The notes below the pieces were generated by a model. The model was not told where the DNA came from, did not search any database, and saw nothing but the letters and a program-made list of their open reading frames with translations. 26,580 bases of DNA from a virus. Location of the stretch: IMG/VR virus record IMGVR_UViG_3300032020_000040, positions 1-26,580 of that record. One strand, written 5' to 3'. A program made the position numbers and the translations under genes. Positions 1-6,497 of this stretch are shown piece by piece (positions within the stretch are counted from its first letter, which is position 1; the number at the start of each line of letters is the position of its first letter).

Positions 1-98
1 CTCGTCGCACCGAGACTCGTCCCCGCTATCATATACCGGCGGTCAAGGGCATACGAGCAGTCCCCCCTGAAGGCGGGGAGGCGCTCGGTAGGCAGAGA

Positions 99-120
99 CG
101 CGCCGGCCGCAGCCGGCGCG
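99..120 (-). terminator. Hairpin terminator after the aldehyde dehydrogenase gene
   Basis: A perfect 9-bp stem (CGCGCCGGC / GCCGGCGCG) closes a CGCA loop, 25 bases past the stop codon of the minus-strand dehydrogenase gene. Read on the minus strand it is followed by TCTCT, a weak U tract. Position and stem strength fit an intrinsic terminator. Confidence 0.6.
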
Positions 121-145
121 CCTTCATCCGGATGTTCCCGGGGGG

Positions 146-1570
146 CTACGGGCGGTTCAGGACCATCAGGCGGATCTCCGTCTGGTCTTCGATGGCGTAC
201 TTGACCCCCTCGCGGCCGAAGCCCGAGTCCTTCGTGCCCCCGAAGGGCATGTGGTCGATGCGGAAGGTGGACACGTCGTTGATCATGACGCCGCCCACCT
301 CCAACTCCTCGAAGGCGCGGAGGGCGTGGTCCAGGCTGCCGGTGAAGACGCCGGCCTGAAGCCCGTAGGGCGACTCGTTGACGCGGGCCAGCGCCTCGTC
401 AAAGTCGTGGAAGGAGTAGATGTCGACGATAGGCGCGAAGGCCTCGAGGCTGCATATCTTGCAGGCCGTGCCGACGTCGGCCAGCACGGTGGGCTCGAAC
501 AGGCGGCCCTGGCGCTTTCCGCCGACCAGGACACGGCCCCCGGCCTGCACGGCCTCCTCGATCCAGGACTGGATGCGCTCGGCGCTGGCGTCGTCGATGA
601 CGGGGCCCACGTCTGTCTCCGGGTCCAGGGGGTCGCCCACCTTCAGGCGCTTCACGGCGTCCACGAGCGACTTGGAGAACGCGTCGTAGACCTCCTCGTG
701 GATGAAGACCCGCTGCACGGAGATGCAGACCTGACCGGCGAAGGAGAAGGCGCCGGCGACCACACGCTGGACGGCGTAAGGCAGGTCGGCGTCGCGGTCG
801 ACGATGACGCCGCCGTTGCCCCCCAGCTCCAGCACCACCCGCTTCTTGCCGGCCCGCTCCTTCATCCCCCAGCCGACAGGCGAGGAGCCAGTGAAGGTGA
901 GGAGCTTGAAGCGGTCGTCGCTTACCAGGCGGTCGCCCAGGGCGCGGGTCATAGGCAGGACGCTGAAGCCGCCCGCCGGCAGTCCCGACTCGTGGACGAT
1001 GCGGGCCACGGTCAGCAGCACCAGCGGCGCATCGGAGGGCGGCTTGACGACCACCGGGTTTCCGGCGGCGATGGCCGGGGCGATCTTGTGGGCGGCCAGG
1101 TTGAGGGGGAAGTTGAACGGCGAGATGGCCGCCACGGGCCCGATGGGGAACCGGCGGGTGATACCCAGGCGCCCCTTGCCGAAAGACAGCCAGTCGATGG
1201 GGATGACCTCGCCGCCGATGCGCTTGGCTTCCTCAGCGGCCACCTTGAAGGTGTTGACGGCCCGCGCTATCTCCACGGCGGCATCGCGGACCGGTTTCCC
1301 CGCCTCCTGCGCCATGAGCCGGGCCAGCTCATCGCGTTTCTCAGCGATGCCGCGGGAGATGAAGGCCAGGATCTCCTCGCGCTCGAAGGAAGCGAGGCGG
1401 CTGGTGGTCTTGAAGGCCTTGTGGGCGGCTGCCGTCGCCTCCTCCAGTTGCTCGGCGCTGGCCAGGTAGGTGGTGCCTACCGGGCTGCCGTCGTAGGGGC
1501 TGGTGACAGGCAGGGGCTCTGATGATTTCTCCCACCGGCCCGCCAGGTAGAGGGGCCACTCGTTGCTCAT
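146..1570 (-). CDS. NAD(P)-dependent aldehyde dehydrogenase
   Basis: This 474-residue protein belongs to the aldehyde dehydrogenase superfamily, whose members oxidise an aldehyde to an acid or acyl product with NAD(P). The Rossmann region carries SPFNFPLN and NPVVVKP (about residues 150-177). The general base is Glu248 in LELGG and the catalytic nucleophile is Cys282 in GQVCISVQRV, both in place. Length is normal for the family. The GQVC context resembles lactaldehyde, succinate-semialdehyde and non-phosphorylating glyceraldehyde-3-phosphate dehydrogenases, so the substrate is uncertain. I chose the ATG at 1570 because AAGGAGG lies about six bases upstream; an upstream ATG at 1588 would precede this ribosome-binding site. 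This is host DNA left of the prophage. Its own promoter region adjoins the insertion point. Confidence 0.93.
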   Translation of the reverse strand: MSNEWPLYLAGRWEKSSEPLPVTSPYDGSPVGTTYLASAEQLEEATAAAHKAFKTTSRLASFEREEILAFISRGIAEKRDELARLMAQEAGKPVRDAAVEIARAVNTFKVAAEEAKRIGGEVIPIDWLSFGKGRLGITRRFPIGPVAAISPFNFPLNLAAHKIAPAIAAGNPVVVKPPSDAPLVLLTVARIVHESGLPAGGFSVLPMTRALGDRLVSDDRFKLLTFTGSSPVGWGMKERAGKKRVVLELGGNGGVIVDRDADLPYAVQRVVAGAFSFAGQVCISVQRVFIHEEVYDAFSKSLVDAVKRLKVGDPLDPETDVGPVIDDASAERIQSWIEEAVQAGGRVLVGGKRQGRLFEPTVLADVGTACKICSLEAFAPIVDIYSFHDFDEALARVNESPYGLQAGVFTGSLDHALRAFEELEVGGVMINDVSTFRIDHMPFGGTKDSGFGREGVKYAIEDQTEIRLMVLNRP

Positions 1571-1671
1571 GGACTTCCTCCTTGCCATACCTCCGCTAGT
1601 CGAGGCCTGGGGGCTCCAGGTGCCGCCAATAGTCGAAGGGGATTACGGGGCTCGGGGCGTCGCAGACCTTT

Positions 1672-1679
1672 CCTCTAAT
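1672..1679 (+). other. Candidate left attachment core (CCTCTAAT)
   Basis: CCTCTAAT here recurs at 25158-25165, outside the right-end repeats. The flanks form a short inverted repeat (ACCTT before, AAGGT after). An 8-base match between two segments of this size can occur by chance, so this is only a candidate crossover site for the integrase. Confidence 0.25.
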
Positions 1680-1716
1680 AAGGTGATCTAGCCAACCCCA
1701 CCGGACCCTAGCCGCT

Positions 1717-1747
1717 TTGACAATCAGGCACACTCCCCAGGTACACT
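1717..1747 (+). promoter_or_regulatory. Phage promoter, copy 1 (integrase operon)
   Basis: TTGACAAT at 1717-1724 is a perfect sigma-70 type -35 hexamer. A weak -10, TACACT at 1742-1747, follows after 19 bases. It lies directly before the integrase ribosome-binding site and is one of six near-identical elements in the prophage. Confidence 0.6.
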
Positions 1748-1768
1748 ATATCTGAGGGAGGGAGTGCA

Positions 1769-2731
1769 TTGACAACACTGACCCTGACTAGCTCGCATAT
1801 TGATGCGCCTAATCTTGGGGGCATTCGCCGGGAAGACCAAGAGGATATTACGGCCTTCCTAGACAGCCTAGCACGCCGGAGCCCCAAGACAAAGAGCACC
1901 TACAAGGAAGCGGTTGAGAGGCTGGCGCTCTACACAGCCAGCAAGGGGATGCCTCTGCTAGAGAATCTAGAGCGGGAGCATCTTGAAGCCTTCTTCAACA
2001 GCCTGAAGGCCAGGGGGAACGCCCCGGCCACCATCCGCAATCGTCAAGCCAGCCTCCGCGTCTTTTTCAACTGGACGGTTGAGTTTGACCTTCGGAAGAC
2101 CTCCCCGATGGCTCGCGTTAAGTGGGAGCCGGTCCCGGACAAACTACAGCCTCATTACGAGCCCCAGGACATCATGGCCGTGTTGGAGGCCATCAAGGGC
2201 AGTGACATCCTGGCCCTCCGGGACCGGGCCATCGTGCTCGTTCTCTATGATACGGGCCTCCGGGCTCAAGAGCTTTGCGATCTCCGAATCGGAGACCTAG
2301 ACCGGGAGGCGCGAATAGCCAGCGTGGTGAGTGGGAAGGGCGGCAAGGGTAGGCGCGTCCGCTATGACGCAGCCGTTGCGAGTGCAATATTCAAATACAT
2401 CCGGAAGCGGGGTTCACTAGAGCCTGGGGCGCCGCTGTTCGCAGCCCGCGGTAACAAGCCGCTAACCTTCAATGGGCTCCGGATGCTCCTAGAGCGCCGG
2501 TTCAAAGCAGTCGGTGTTGCGTTCAGGGGAGCGCATGGCTTTCGCCGGTCGGCTGGTATCGCGTTCCTAGATGCAGGCGGTAGCAGTGAGGATCTCAAAG
2601 AGCTTATGGGCTGGTCCTCTTGGGCCATGCTCTATCGATACACAAAGGCCACGGCGTCTGAGAGGGCGCTGAGGGCGCATGAGGCACATTCGCCGGTGGC
2701 GGCAATGATGGCGGGAGGTAGGCGGGCATGA
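1769..2731 (+). CDS. int: Tyrosine recombinase (phage integrase, XerC/D-like)
   Basis: This 320-residue protein has an N-terminal SAM-like core-binding domain (about residues 25-115) and a C-terminal catalytic domain. Visible catalytic residues are Arg165 in DTGLRAQEL, the beta-hairpin lysine in SGKGGKGRR, His256 and Arg259 in HGFRR, Trp in place of the usual second His in GWSSW, and the nucleophile Tyr291 in YRYTK. The length is typical of compact Xer-like integrases and there is no long arm-binding domain. I accept the TTG start at 1769 because GGGAGG lies about 8 bases upstream and promoter copy 1 precedes it. The stop overlaps the next ATG (ATGA), so the lipoprotein is probably co-expressed. 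Its expected role is site-specific integration and excision of this prophage. Confidence 0.93.
   Translation: MTTLTLTSSHIDAPNLGGIRREDQEDITAFLDSLARRSPKTKSTYKEAVERLALYTASKGMPLLENLEREHLEAFFNSLKARGNAPATIRNRQASLRVFFNWTVEFDLRKTSPMARVKWEPVPDKLQPHYEPQDIMAVLEAIKGSDILALRDRAIVLVLYDTGLRAQELCDLRIGDLDREARIASVVSGKGGKGRRVRYDAAVASAIFKYIRKRGSLEPGAPLFAARGNKPLTFNGLRMLLERRFKAVGVAFRGAHGFRRSAGIAFLDAGGSSEDLKELMGWSSWAMLYRYTKATASERALRAHEAHSPVAAMMAGGRRA
1786..1798 (+). repeat. End-repeat motif GACTAGCTnGCAT, left copy
   Basis: GACTAGCTCGCAT lies within the first codons of the integrase gene. The same motif occurs at 25133-25145 with one mismatch and at 25082-25095 with one extra base. Copies near both prophage ends suggest integrase arm-type sites or an attachment repeat; function is inferred. 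Confidence 0.4.
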
Positions 2732-3123
2732 AACGTCTGCTCTGGCTCCTGGCCCTACTCCCTCTGCTCCTGACCGGCTGCCTGCTCCCGCCCGGCCTAC
2801 ACGTCATCGTGGGGGGCGGCGCTAACTACTATGACGCCCCAAGCCGCACGGTAGCACTCGCGCCCGGTCAGTCTGCGGGCATCGTGGCCCATGAGCTTTG
2901 CCACGCCCATCAACATGAGATGGTGCTAGAGAAGAATCCGGCCAGTGACAACCTCTGGCTCTACTTCGGGACTTCAGAGGGCATGGCCTTCCTTGCCCTT
3001 CGCAATCAGGCACCATCCGCGGATGCCCTAGAAGACGCCGCGTGGGTCTGTGCCTGGTACTACGTTGACCCTAGCAGGCTCACACCTATCGCTTTGAGTT
3101 GGGCGGAGACATGGGTGCGCTAG
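2728..3123 (+). CDS. Lipoprotein with HExxH zinc-peptidase motif
   Basis: This 131-residue protein starts with a lysine/arginine tip, a hydrophobic stretch and a lipobox ending LLTGC (Cys18), so it should be exported and lipid-anchored. The core contains HELCH (residues 55-59), the zinc-binding motif of metallopeptidases. Glu84 in TSEGMA, 25 residues after His59, could be the third ligand as in gluzincins. I know of no exact family. It overlaps the integrase stop by four bases and shares its promoter, so it is likely expressed in the lysogen. That context suggests a conversion or superinfection-exclusion role at the cell surface. A lysis role is less likely but possible because no endolysin is visible. 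Catalytic activity is inferred from the motif only. Confidence 0.75.
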   Translation: MKRLLWLLALLPLLLTGCLLPPGLHVIVGGGANYYDAPSRTVALAPGQSAGIVAHELCHAHQHEMVLEKNPASDNLWLYFGTSEGMAFLALRNQAPSADALEDAAWVCAWYYVDPSRLTPIALSWAETWVR

Positions 3124-3166
3124 GAAATCGCCCAGAATCGAAGCGTGGGCGGAATTCTAAGCCTTA

Positions 3167-3197
3167 TTGACAATGATCCGGCCCGTTGGCCGATACT
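3167..3197 (+). promoter_or_regulatory. Phage promoter, copy 2
   Basis: TTGACAAT at 3167-3174 is followed after 19 bases by GATACT at 3192-3197. A transcript from here would begin near 3204, which supports the GTG at 3220 as the start of the next gene and excludes an in-frame ATG at 3145. Confidence 0.55.
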
Positions 3198-3219
3198 AGG
3201 AGAGGAAGGGAAGGACAAC

Positions 3220-3426
3220 GTGACTGAAGAGAAAAACCACGAGGCACGCGTTCGGCGCTTTGCCAAGTATTATGACTCGCAGCTCCGAAAATGGCGCGGG
3301 ACCGGAGACTACGGGCTCATTGATCCCCGCAACAATACCCTGATAGCAGGCGAGCCGGGCCAGGGCTGGACACTCAACGACATCGAAGACTTCCTGCCCC
3401 GGCCCCGGTACACCCCACCGGAGTAG
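3220..3426 (+). CDS. Small hypothetical phage protein (68 aa)
   Basis: I place the start at GTG 3220, preceded by a purine-rich site (GGAAGGGAAGGA), rather than at the in-frame ATG 3145, which lies upstream of the promoter -10. The protein is hydrophilic. It has a charged helical N-terminus (EEKNHEARVRRFAKYYDSQLRKW) split here as EEKNHEARVRR and FAKYYDSQLRKW, then a proline-rich tail. No signal peptide, membrane segment or known domain is visible. It has its own promoter and is followed by two hairpins, so it appears to be a single-gene transcription unit between the integrase operon and the methyltransferase operon. A small regulator is conceivable from this position, but nothing in the sequence proves it. 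Confidence 0.6.
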   Translation: MTEEKNHEARVRRFAKYYDSQLRKWRGTGDYGLIDPRNNTLIAGEPGQGWTLNDIEDFLPRPRYTPPE

Positions 3427-3439
3427 ACATCACCCGCCC

Positions 3440-3499
3440 TGACCTGCGAAGGGAGAGGCAGGTCATTGGGGCCCCCGGTAGCGGCGACCGCCGGGGGCC
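3440..3499 (+). terminator. Tandem hairpins after the small unknown gene
   Basis: Two perfect stems lie in tandem. The first is TGACCTGC / GCAGGTCA (3440-3447 with 3458-3465, 10-base loop). The second is GGCCCCCGG / CCGGGGGCC (3470-3478 with 3491-3499). Neither has a U tract, so they may act as weak or factor-assisted terminators, or as RNA 3' end protection. Confidence 0.5.
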
Positions 3500-3515
3500 T
3501 CACCATACCCCCTAG

Positions 3516-3546
3516 TTGACAATGGAGCCCACTAGCTGCGCATACT
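3516..3546 (+). promoter_or_regulatory. Phage promoter, copy 3 (methyltransferase-terminase block)
   Basis: TTGACAAT at 3516-3523 is followed after 19 bases by CATACT at 3541-3546. The spacer contains ACTAGCTGCGCAT, related to the prophage-end motif. This would drive the small basic protein, methyltransferase, cysteine-rich protein and terminase. Confidence 0.55.
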
Positions 3547-3592
3547 AATGATAGGGACAGTGATCGGTTAAGACGCCAACTCTACTTCAAGG

Positions 3593-3856
3593 ATGGCCCC
3601 GGTCCCTCACACCACCATGCCCCCAGCTCTCGATCCCGAACAACAGCGCATAGCCAACTTGCGTCGCCGTGCCAGTATGCTCGAAAAGCACCGTCAATGT
3701 AGAGGTGCAGACGGTAAGAGCGCCCTCGCTGTCAGGGCCGGTAGAGCAGGCGGTCAACGTACAGCAGAGCGTCATGGTGGTAGTTCAGCATGGGGCCTAC
3801 GCATGGCCCTCAAGCGATGGCACGGTATCGCCCTACCCCAAGAGCCAGCGGCATGA
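3593..3856 (+). CDS. Small basic hypothetical protein (87 aa)
   Basis: The stop overlaps the methyltransferase ATG as ATGA, the usual coupling seen across this prophage, which is the main support for this frame. The protein is basic. It contains GRAGGQRTAERHG followed by WGLRMALKRWHG, which resembles the glycine-rich helical motifs of small phage DNA-binding proteins; this is a resemblance only. The start is uncertain because AAGG directly abuts ATG 3593 and no better site is visible; ATG 3617 is an alternative. A second open frame (about 3666-3878, plus strand) overlaps the 3' half and shows higher GC at third positions, so a frameshift or an overlapping gene cannot be excluded. Confidence 0.5.
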   Translation: MAPVPHTTMPPALDPEQQRIANLRRRASMLEKHRQCRGADGKSALAVRAGRAGGQRTAERHGGSSAWGLRMALKRWHGIALPQEPAA

Positions 3857-4641
3857 CAGGGAGACGGCGGCTCCTTGACCTATTCTGCGGCGCGGGCGGG
3901 GCGGCGATGGGCTATCACCGTGCGGGCTTCGAGGTAGTAGGTATAGACATTCTCCCGCAACCCCATTACCCCTTCGAGTTTCATCGAGCCGATGCCATGA
4001 CCTACCCCCTCGATGGCTTTGATGTGATCCACGCCAGCCCGCCATGCCAACGATTCTGCGATCTTCACGGGATGTACAACGCCAAAGAGCACCCCGATCT
4101 GCTGACGCCTATCCGGGCGCGCCTCAAGGCGAGCGGGAAACCTTATGTGATTGAAAACGTCGAGGGCGCCCCGATGGAAGATTACATCGTCCTATGCGGT
4201 ACGGCGTTTGGCATGGGTACCGCAGACGCGGAACTACGCCGCCATAGGCGATTCGAGGTCTATCCGGCGGGCATCGTCGCGCCCCCATGCATGCACGGCC
4301 TGAAACGAAGGGTCATTGGGGTCTACGGCGGGCATGGGCGGGACCGGCGGCGAATGGTGGGCCAAGGCTTCTCGTTGGAAGAGCGCCAAGAAGCGATGAG
4401 GATCGAGTGGATGAATGGGGCGGAACTCAGTCAAGCCATCCCGCCAGCCTACACTGAGTACATCGGGCGATGGCTGGTGGCAGTGGCACTTCTTGTTAAC
4501 GGAAATGGCCTTGACCTTGTGCTCGTGCAGCTAGGGGCGCCGTGCATGAGACACAACTACCAGCGCCATGCGCGTAAGAATCATAGCTACTTCGTGGTGT
4601 GTAGGTGGCATCCTGAAGGCCAACAGGGGGCCTCTGCCTGA
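3853..4641 (+). CDS. C5-cytosine DNA methyltransferase (phage, solo)
   Basis: This 262-residue protein methylates cytosine at carbon 5 using S-adenosylmethionine. Motif I is LLDLFCGAGG near the N-terminus, motif IV is SPPCQ with the catalytic cysteine, motif VI is ENV, motif VIII is RRHRRFEV, and the final cofactor motif is IPPAYTEYIG. The target recognition region is short, as in small phage enzymes. I chose ATG 3853 because it sits just before motif I and overlaps the preceding stop. After the last conserved motif there are about 55 extra residues with CMRH and CRWH, a CxxH-x15-CxxH arrangement that could bind zinc. No restriction endonuclease is nearby, so self-protection of phage DNA or a packaging/expression role is likely. 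The next gene begins inside its stop (TGATG). Confidence 0.88.
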   Translation: MTGRRRLLDLFCGAGGAAMGYHRAGFEVVGIDILPQPHYPFEFHRADAMTYPLDGFDVIHASPPCQRFCDLHGMYNAKEHPDLLTPIRARLKASGKPYVIENVEGAPMEDYIVLCGTAFGMGTADAELRRHRRFEVYPAGIVAPPCMHGLKRRVIGVYGGHGRDRRRMVGQGFSLEERQEAMRIEWMNGAELSQAIPPAYTEYIGRWLVAVALLVNGNGLDLVLVQLGAPCMRHNYQRHARKNHSYFVVCRWHPEGQQGASA

Positions 4642-4844
4642 TGTGCTCCTGCTCGTGTGGCTGTGGGCGGGATGAGTGCCTTCCTGATGACACATGCCGG
4701 GGAAAGGATTGTCTGCTCTGTCACTGTGTCCGGGATGATTGCGCCTGTACGAAGGAAGTAGAGGGGCCTTGCTTGATGCTTGTTGGTGGGCGCCCCAGGC
4801 CAGGGCCAAAAGGCGGCAGGCAACGATGTCTGCCTCTCAGTTAG
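4641..4844 (+). CDS. Cysteine-rich mini-protein (67 aa, 13 Cys)
   Basis: The ATG shares a base with the methyltransferase stop (TGATG), so translation is probably coupled. Twelve of the first 44 residues are cysteine: CSCSCGC at the start, then CLLCHC and CAC, with Asp and Arg between them. The tail (about residues 49-62) is basic and glycine/proline-rich, which could contact nucleic acid. There is no signal peptide, so the cysteines would be in the cytoplasm and more likely bind zinc or another metal than form disulfides. I recognise no family. Together with the CxxH pair at the end of the preceding methyltransferase, it suggests a metal-binding partner. That link is inference. Confidence 0.6.
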   Translation: MCSCSCGCGRDECLPDDTCRGKDCLLCHCVRDDCACTKEVEGPCLMLVGGRPRPGPKGGRQRCLPLS

Positions 4845-5002
4845 GCGCACTAGGCGAGCCAAAAGTGAATCTGGCACAGCCCCCACACGGCCTCAGAGAG
4901 ACGCTAGTTAGGCGCACACCGGCAATGGGCATGGCAATCAGCAGCAATGAGCATGGTGCTTTTGCACAGACGGATGATGCAAATGCACTAGGACAACAAT
5001 AA
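4826..5002 (+). CDS. Small hypothetical protein before terminase (58 aa)
   Basis: This frame starts at ATG 4826 with a weak AGG about eight bases upstream, overlaps the end of the cysteine-rich gene, and ends in TAATG with the terminase start, the coupling pattern used throughout the prophage. The protein has no recognisable domain; it lacks the helix-turn-helix expected of a small terminase subunit and is short for one. Third-position GC is lower than in neighbouring genes. The DNA here carries direct repeats in different reading frames, so this stretch may be constrained as a DNA site more than as a protein. A longer in-frame version from 4739 is possible but would overlap the preceding gene heavily. 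Confidence 0.45.
   Translation: MSASQLGALGEPKVNLAQPPHGLRETLVRRTPAMGMAISSNEHGAFAQTDDANALGQQ
4839..4917 (+). repeat. 12-bp direct repeat before terminase (candidate packaging site)
   Basis: AGTTAGGCGCAC occurs at 4839-4850 and again at 4906-4917, 67 bases apart. The two copies fall in different codon phases of the overlapping frame, so the conservation is at the DNA level. GCACTAGG also recurs at 4847-4854 and 4985-4992. The position just upstream of the terminase gene is where pac or cos recognition sites often lie. Confidence 0.4.
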
Positions 5003-6258
5003 TGCCTTGGAAGAAGGGGCAGTCTGGCAACCCGGCGGGGCCGAAGCCCAAGCCTAAACCTGTGCCCTGGGTCGCTCCTGAGTACCTGCCCCCTATCCTT
5101 TACCCCAAACAGCACGAGGCCATCTACTGCCCTGAGCGTTACGCCGTCATAGAGGCGTCTACCAAGAGCGGCAAGACGTTCGGCTGCATGGACTGGCTGG
5201 TACAGAGGGCGCTTGCCGGGAGCGACGGGCAAACGTTCTGGTGGGTGGCGCCGAGCTACTACCAGAGCAAGATCGCATGGCGGCGCTACAAGCGCACGCT
5301 GCCAAGGGGAATGTTCAAAGCGATTGAGGCCCCTGAGCCCGCCATCACCCTCAACAATGGCGCCCGAATCGAGTTCAAAACCGGCGACAACCCCGATCTA
5401 CTGTACGGCGAAGACGTGTATGCCGCCGTTCTTGATGAGGATTGTCGCATACGAGAGGAAGCATGGCACGCTGTACGCTCTACTCTGACCGCTACTCGCG
5501 GCCCCGTCCGGCTCATTGGCAACGTCAGAGGCAAGAAGAATTGGGCCTACAAGCTGGCTAGGCTGGCTGAATCGGGCAAGGATGGCTACCACTACTCCAA
5601 GTTGACGGCCTGGGATGCTGTTGAGGCAGGCGTTCTTGACCGGGATGAGGTCGAAGACGCTAAGGCCACGCTGCCAGCCGATGTGTTCCGCGAATTGTAC
5701 GAAGCCGAAGCTACGGAGGACGGCAGCAACCCGTTCGACATTAGGGCTATTAGGGATTGCATCGGTCCTCTGGGCGACGGCCCTGCCACCTCCTTCGGTT
5801 GGGACTTGGCGAAGTATGTGGACTGGACGGTGGGCATCGGGCTCAACAGGGAGCGTGCGGTCTGCGTCTTCGAGCGGTTTCAGGCGCCGTGGGGCATACA
5901 GATACCGCGGATTCAGGAGGCCACCGGCCGCATCCCGGCTCTTGTAGACGCTACGGGCGTTGGAGATCCCATCGTTGAGGAGCTACAGCGTGGGGGCGGC
6001 AATTACACGGGCTTCCGTTTCAGCCAGCAATCGAAGCAGCAGATCATGGAGGGGCTCGCCATGACCATTCAGCAGCGCAAGATTCGCTTCCCAGAGGGGC
6101 CGATCACACAAGAGTTGCTGGACTTCGAGTACGTCTACACCCGCACAGGGGTCAGGTACAGCGCCCCAGAGGGCCTAAATGATGACTGTGTCTGCAGTCT
6201 GGCCCTTGCCAACGCCCACTATTCAGAAGGAGGAGCGAGAGTTCGCTTCATCGAATGA
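5002..6258 (+). CDS. terL: Terminase large subunit
   Basis: This 418-residue motor packages DNA into the prohead. The N-terminus KGQSGNPAGPKP is the basic leader often fused to phage packaging proteins. The ATPase domain has Walker A ASTKSGKT (residues 52-59) and Walker B AAVLDED (141-147, Asp145-Glu146). The RNase H-like nuclease follows, with acidic residues in FGWDLAKYVDW (about residue 268), LVDATGVGD (about 316) and LNDDCV (about 394). Length is near normal for a compact TerL. The ATG overlaps the preceding stop (TAATG), and the stop overlaps the next gene (ATGA). No small subunit is recognisable beside it. It should bind the portal encoded about 1.5 kb downstream. Confidence 0.93.
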   Translation: MPWKKGQSGNPAGPKPKPKPVPWVAPEYLPPILYPKQHEAIYCPERYAVIEASTKSGKTFGCMDWLVQRALAGSDGQTFWWVAPSYYQSKIAWRRYKRTLPRGMFKAIEAPEPAITLNNGARIEFKTGDNPDLLYGEDVYAAVLDEDCRIREEAWHAVRSTLTATRGPVRLIGNVRGKKNWAYKLARLAESGKDGYHYSKLTAWDAVEAGVLDRDEVEDAKATLPADVFRELYEAEATEDGSNPFDIRAIRDCIGPLGDGPATSFGWDLAKYVDWTVGIGLNRERAVCVFERFQAPWGIQIPRIQEATGRIPALVDATGVGDPIVEELQRGGGNYTGFRFSQQSKQQIMEGLAMTIQQRKIRFPEGPITQELLDFEYVYTRTGVRYSAPEGLNDDCVCSLALANAHYSEGGARVRFIE

Positions 6259-6416
6259 AAAGGCTACTCCGTTTCCGCCCCGACTGGACGCCGCGGCTCT
6301 TAGACCTCCTGGGCTTCGGGCTCATTGTTGGCGGTGTCCTCGTGCTGCTGGGGCCCGGCCCGGCGATGCTTACAGCCGGGGCCATCTTCGTGATGGTGGG
6401 CTACGCCCTCGAATAA
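6255..6416 (+). CDS. Two-helix small membrane protein (53 aa)
   Basis: The ATG overlaps the terminase stop (ATGA). The sequence begins with a basic tip (MKRLLRFRPDWTPR), then two hydrophobic segments, about residues 15-33 and 37-50, separated by the turn GPGPA. A hairpin of two membrane helices with a positive N-terminus is the topology of small class II holins, but many other small membrane proteins share it. No endolysin is nearby, so a lysis role is only a possibility. It closes the terminase transcription block, with promoter copy 4 following within 25 bases. The coupled start and clean hydrophobic pattern make it a believable gene despite its size. Confidence 0.6.
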   Translation: MKRLLRFRPDWTPRLLDLLGFGLIVGGVLVLLGPGPAMLTAGAIFVMVGYALE

Positions 6417-6439
6417 TCCCCAAGAAACGATAGGCAAGG

Positions 6440-6481
6440 TTGACAATTCCCTGGCAACTGTGTTATCTTATGATCAGATAG
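6440..6481 (+). promoter_or_regulatory. Phage promoter, copy 4, with a dyad over the -10
   Basis: TTGACAAT at 6440-6447 is followed after 18 bases by TATCTT at 6464-6469. The -10 forms the left arm of a dyad, TATCT-n7-AGATA (6464-6480), centred on a TGATCA region. A dyad over a -10 is a typical repressor operator position; the binder is unknown. Confidence 0.55.
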
Positions 6482-6497
6482 AGGAAGGAGACACACA

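Noticed and set aside
251-1522. Long plus-strand open frame of 423 codons opposite the aldehyde dehydrogenase
   Set aside because: It is antisense to a gene with intact catalytic motifs, has a biased Gly/Asp/Val/Leu composition, no known motif and no ribosome-binding site. High GC makes such shadow frames common.
1593-1602. Inverted GACTAGC word in the aldehyde dehydrogenase leader as a fourth end-motif copy
   Set aside because: Only seven bases match, orientation is opposite, and the GCAT half is missing.
3145-3219. Upstream ATG 3145 as the start of the small gene ending at 3426
   Set aside because: It lies upstream of promoter copy 2 and lacks a ribosome-binding site; GTG 3220 has one and follows the promoter.
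3548-3571. Seven-codon frame after promoter copy 3 as a leader peptide
   Set aside because: No ribosome-binding site and no regulatory codon run; too short to support.
3853-4844. Restriction-modification system
   Set aside because: No endonuclease gene is adjacent to the methyltransferase; the following cysteine-rich protein has no nuclease motif.
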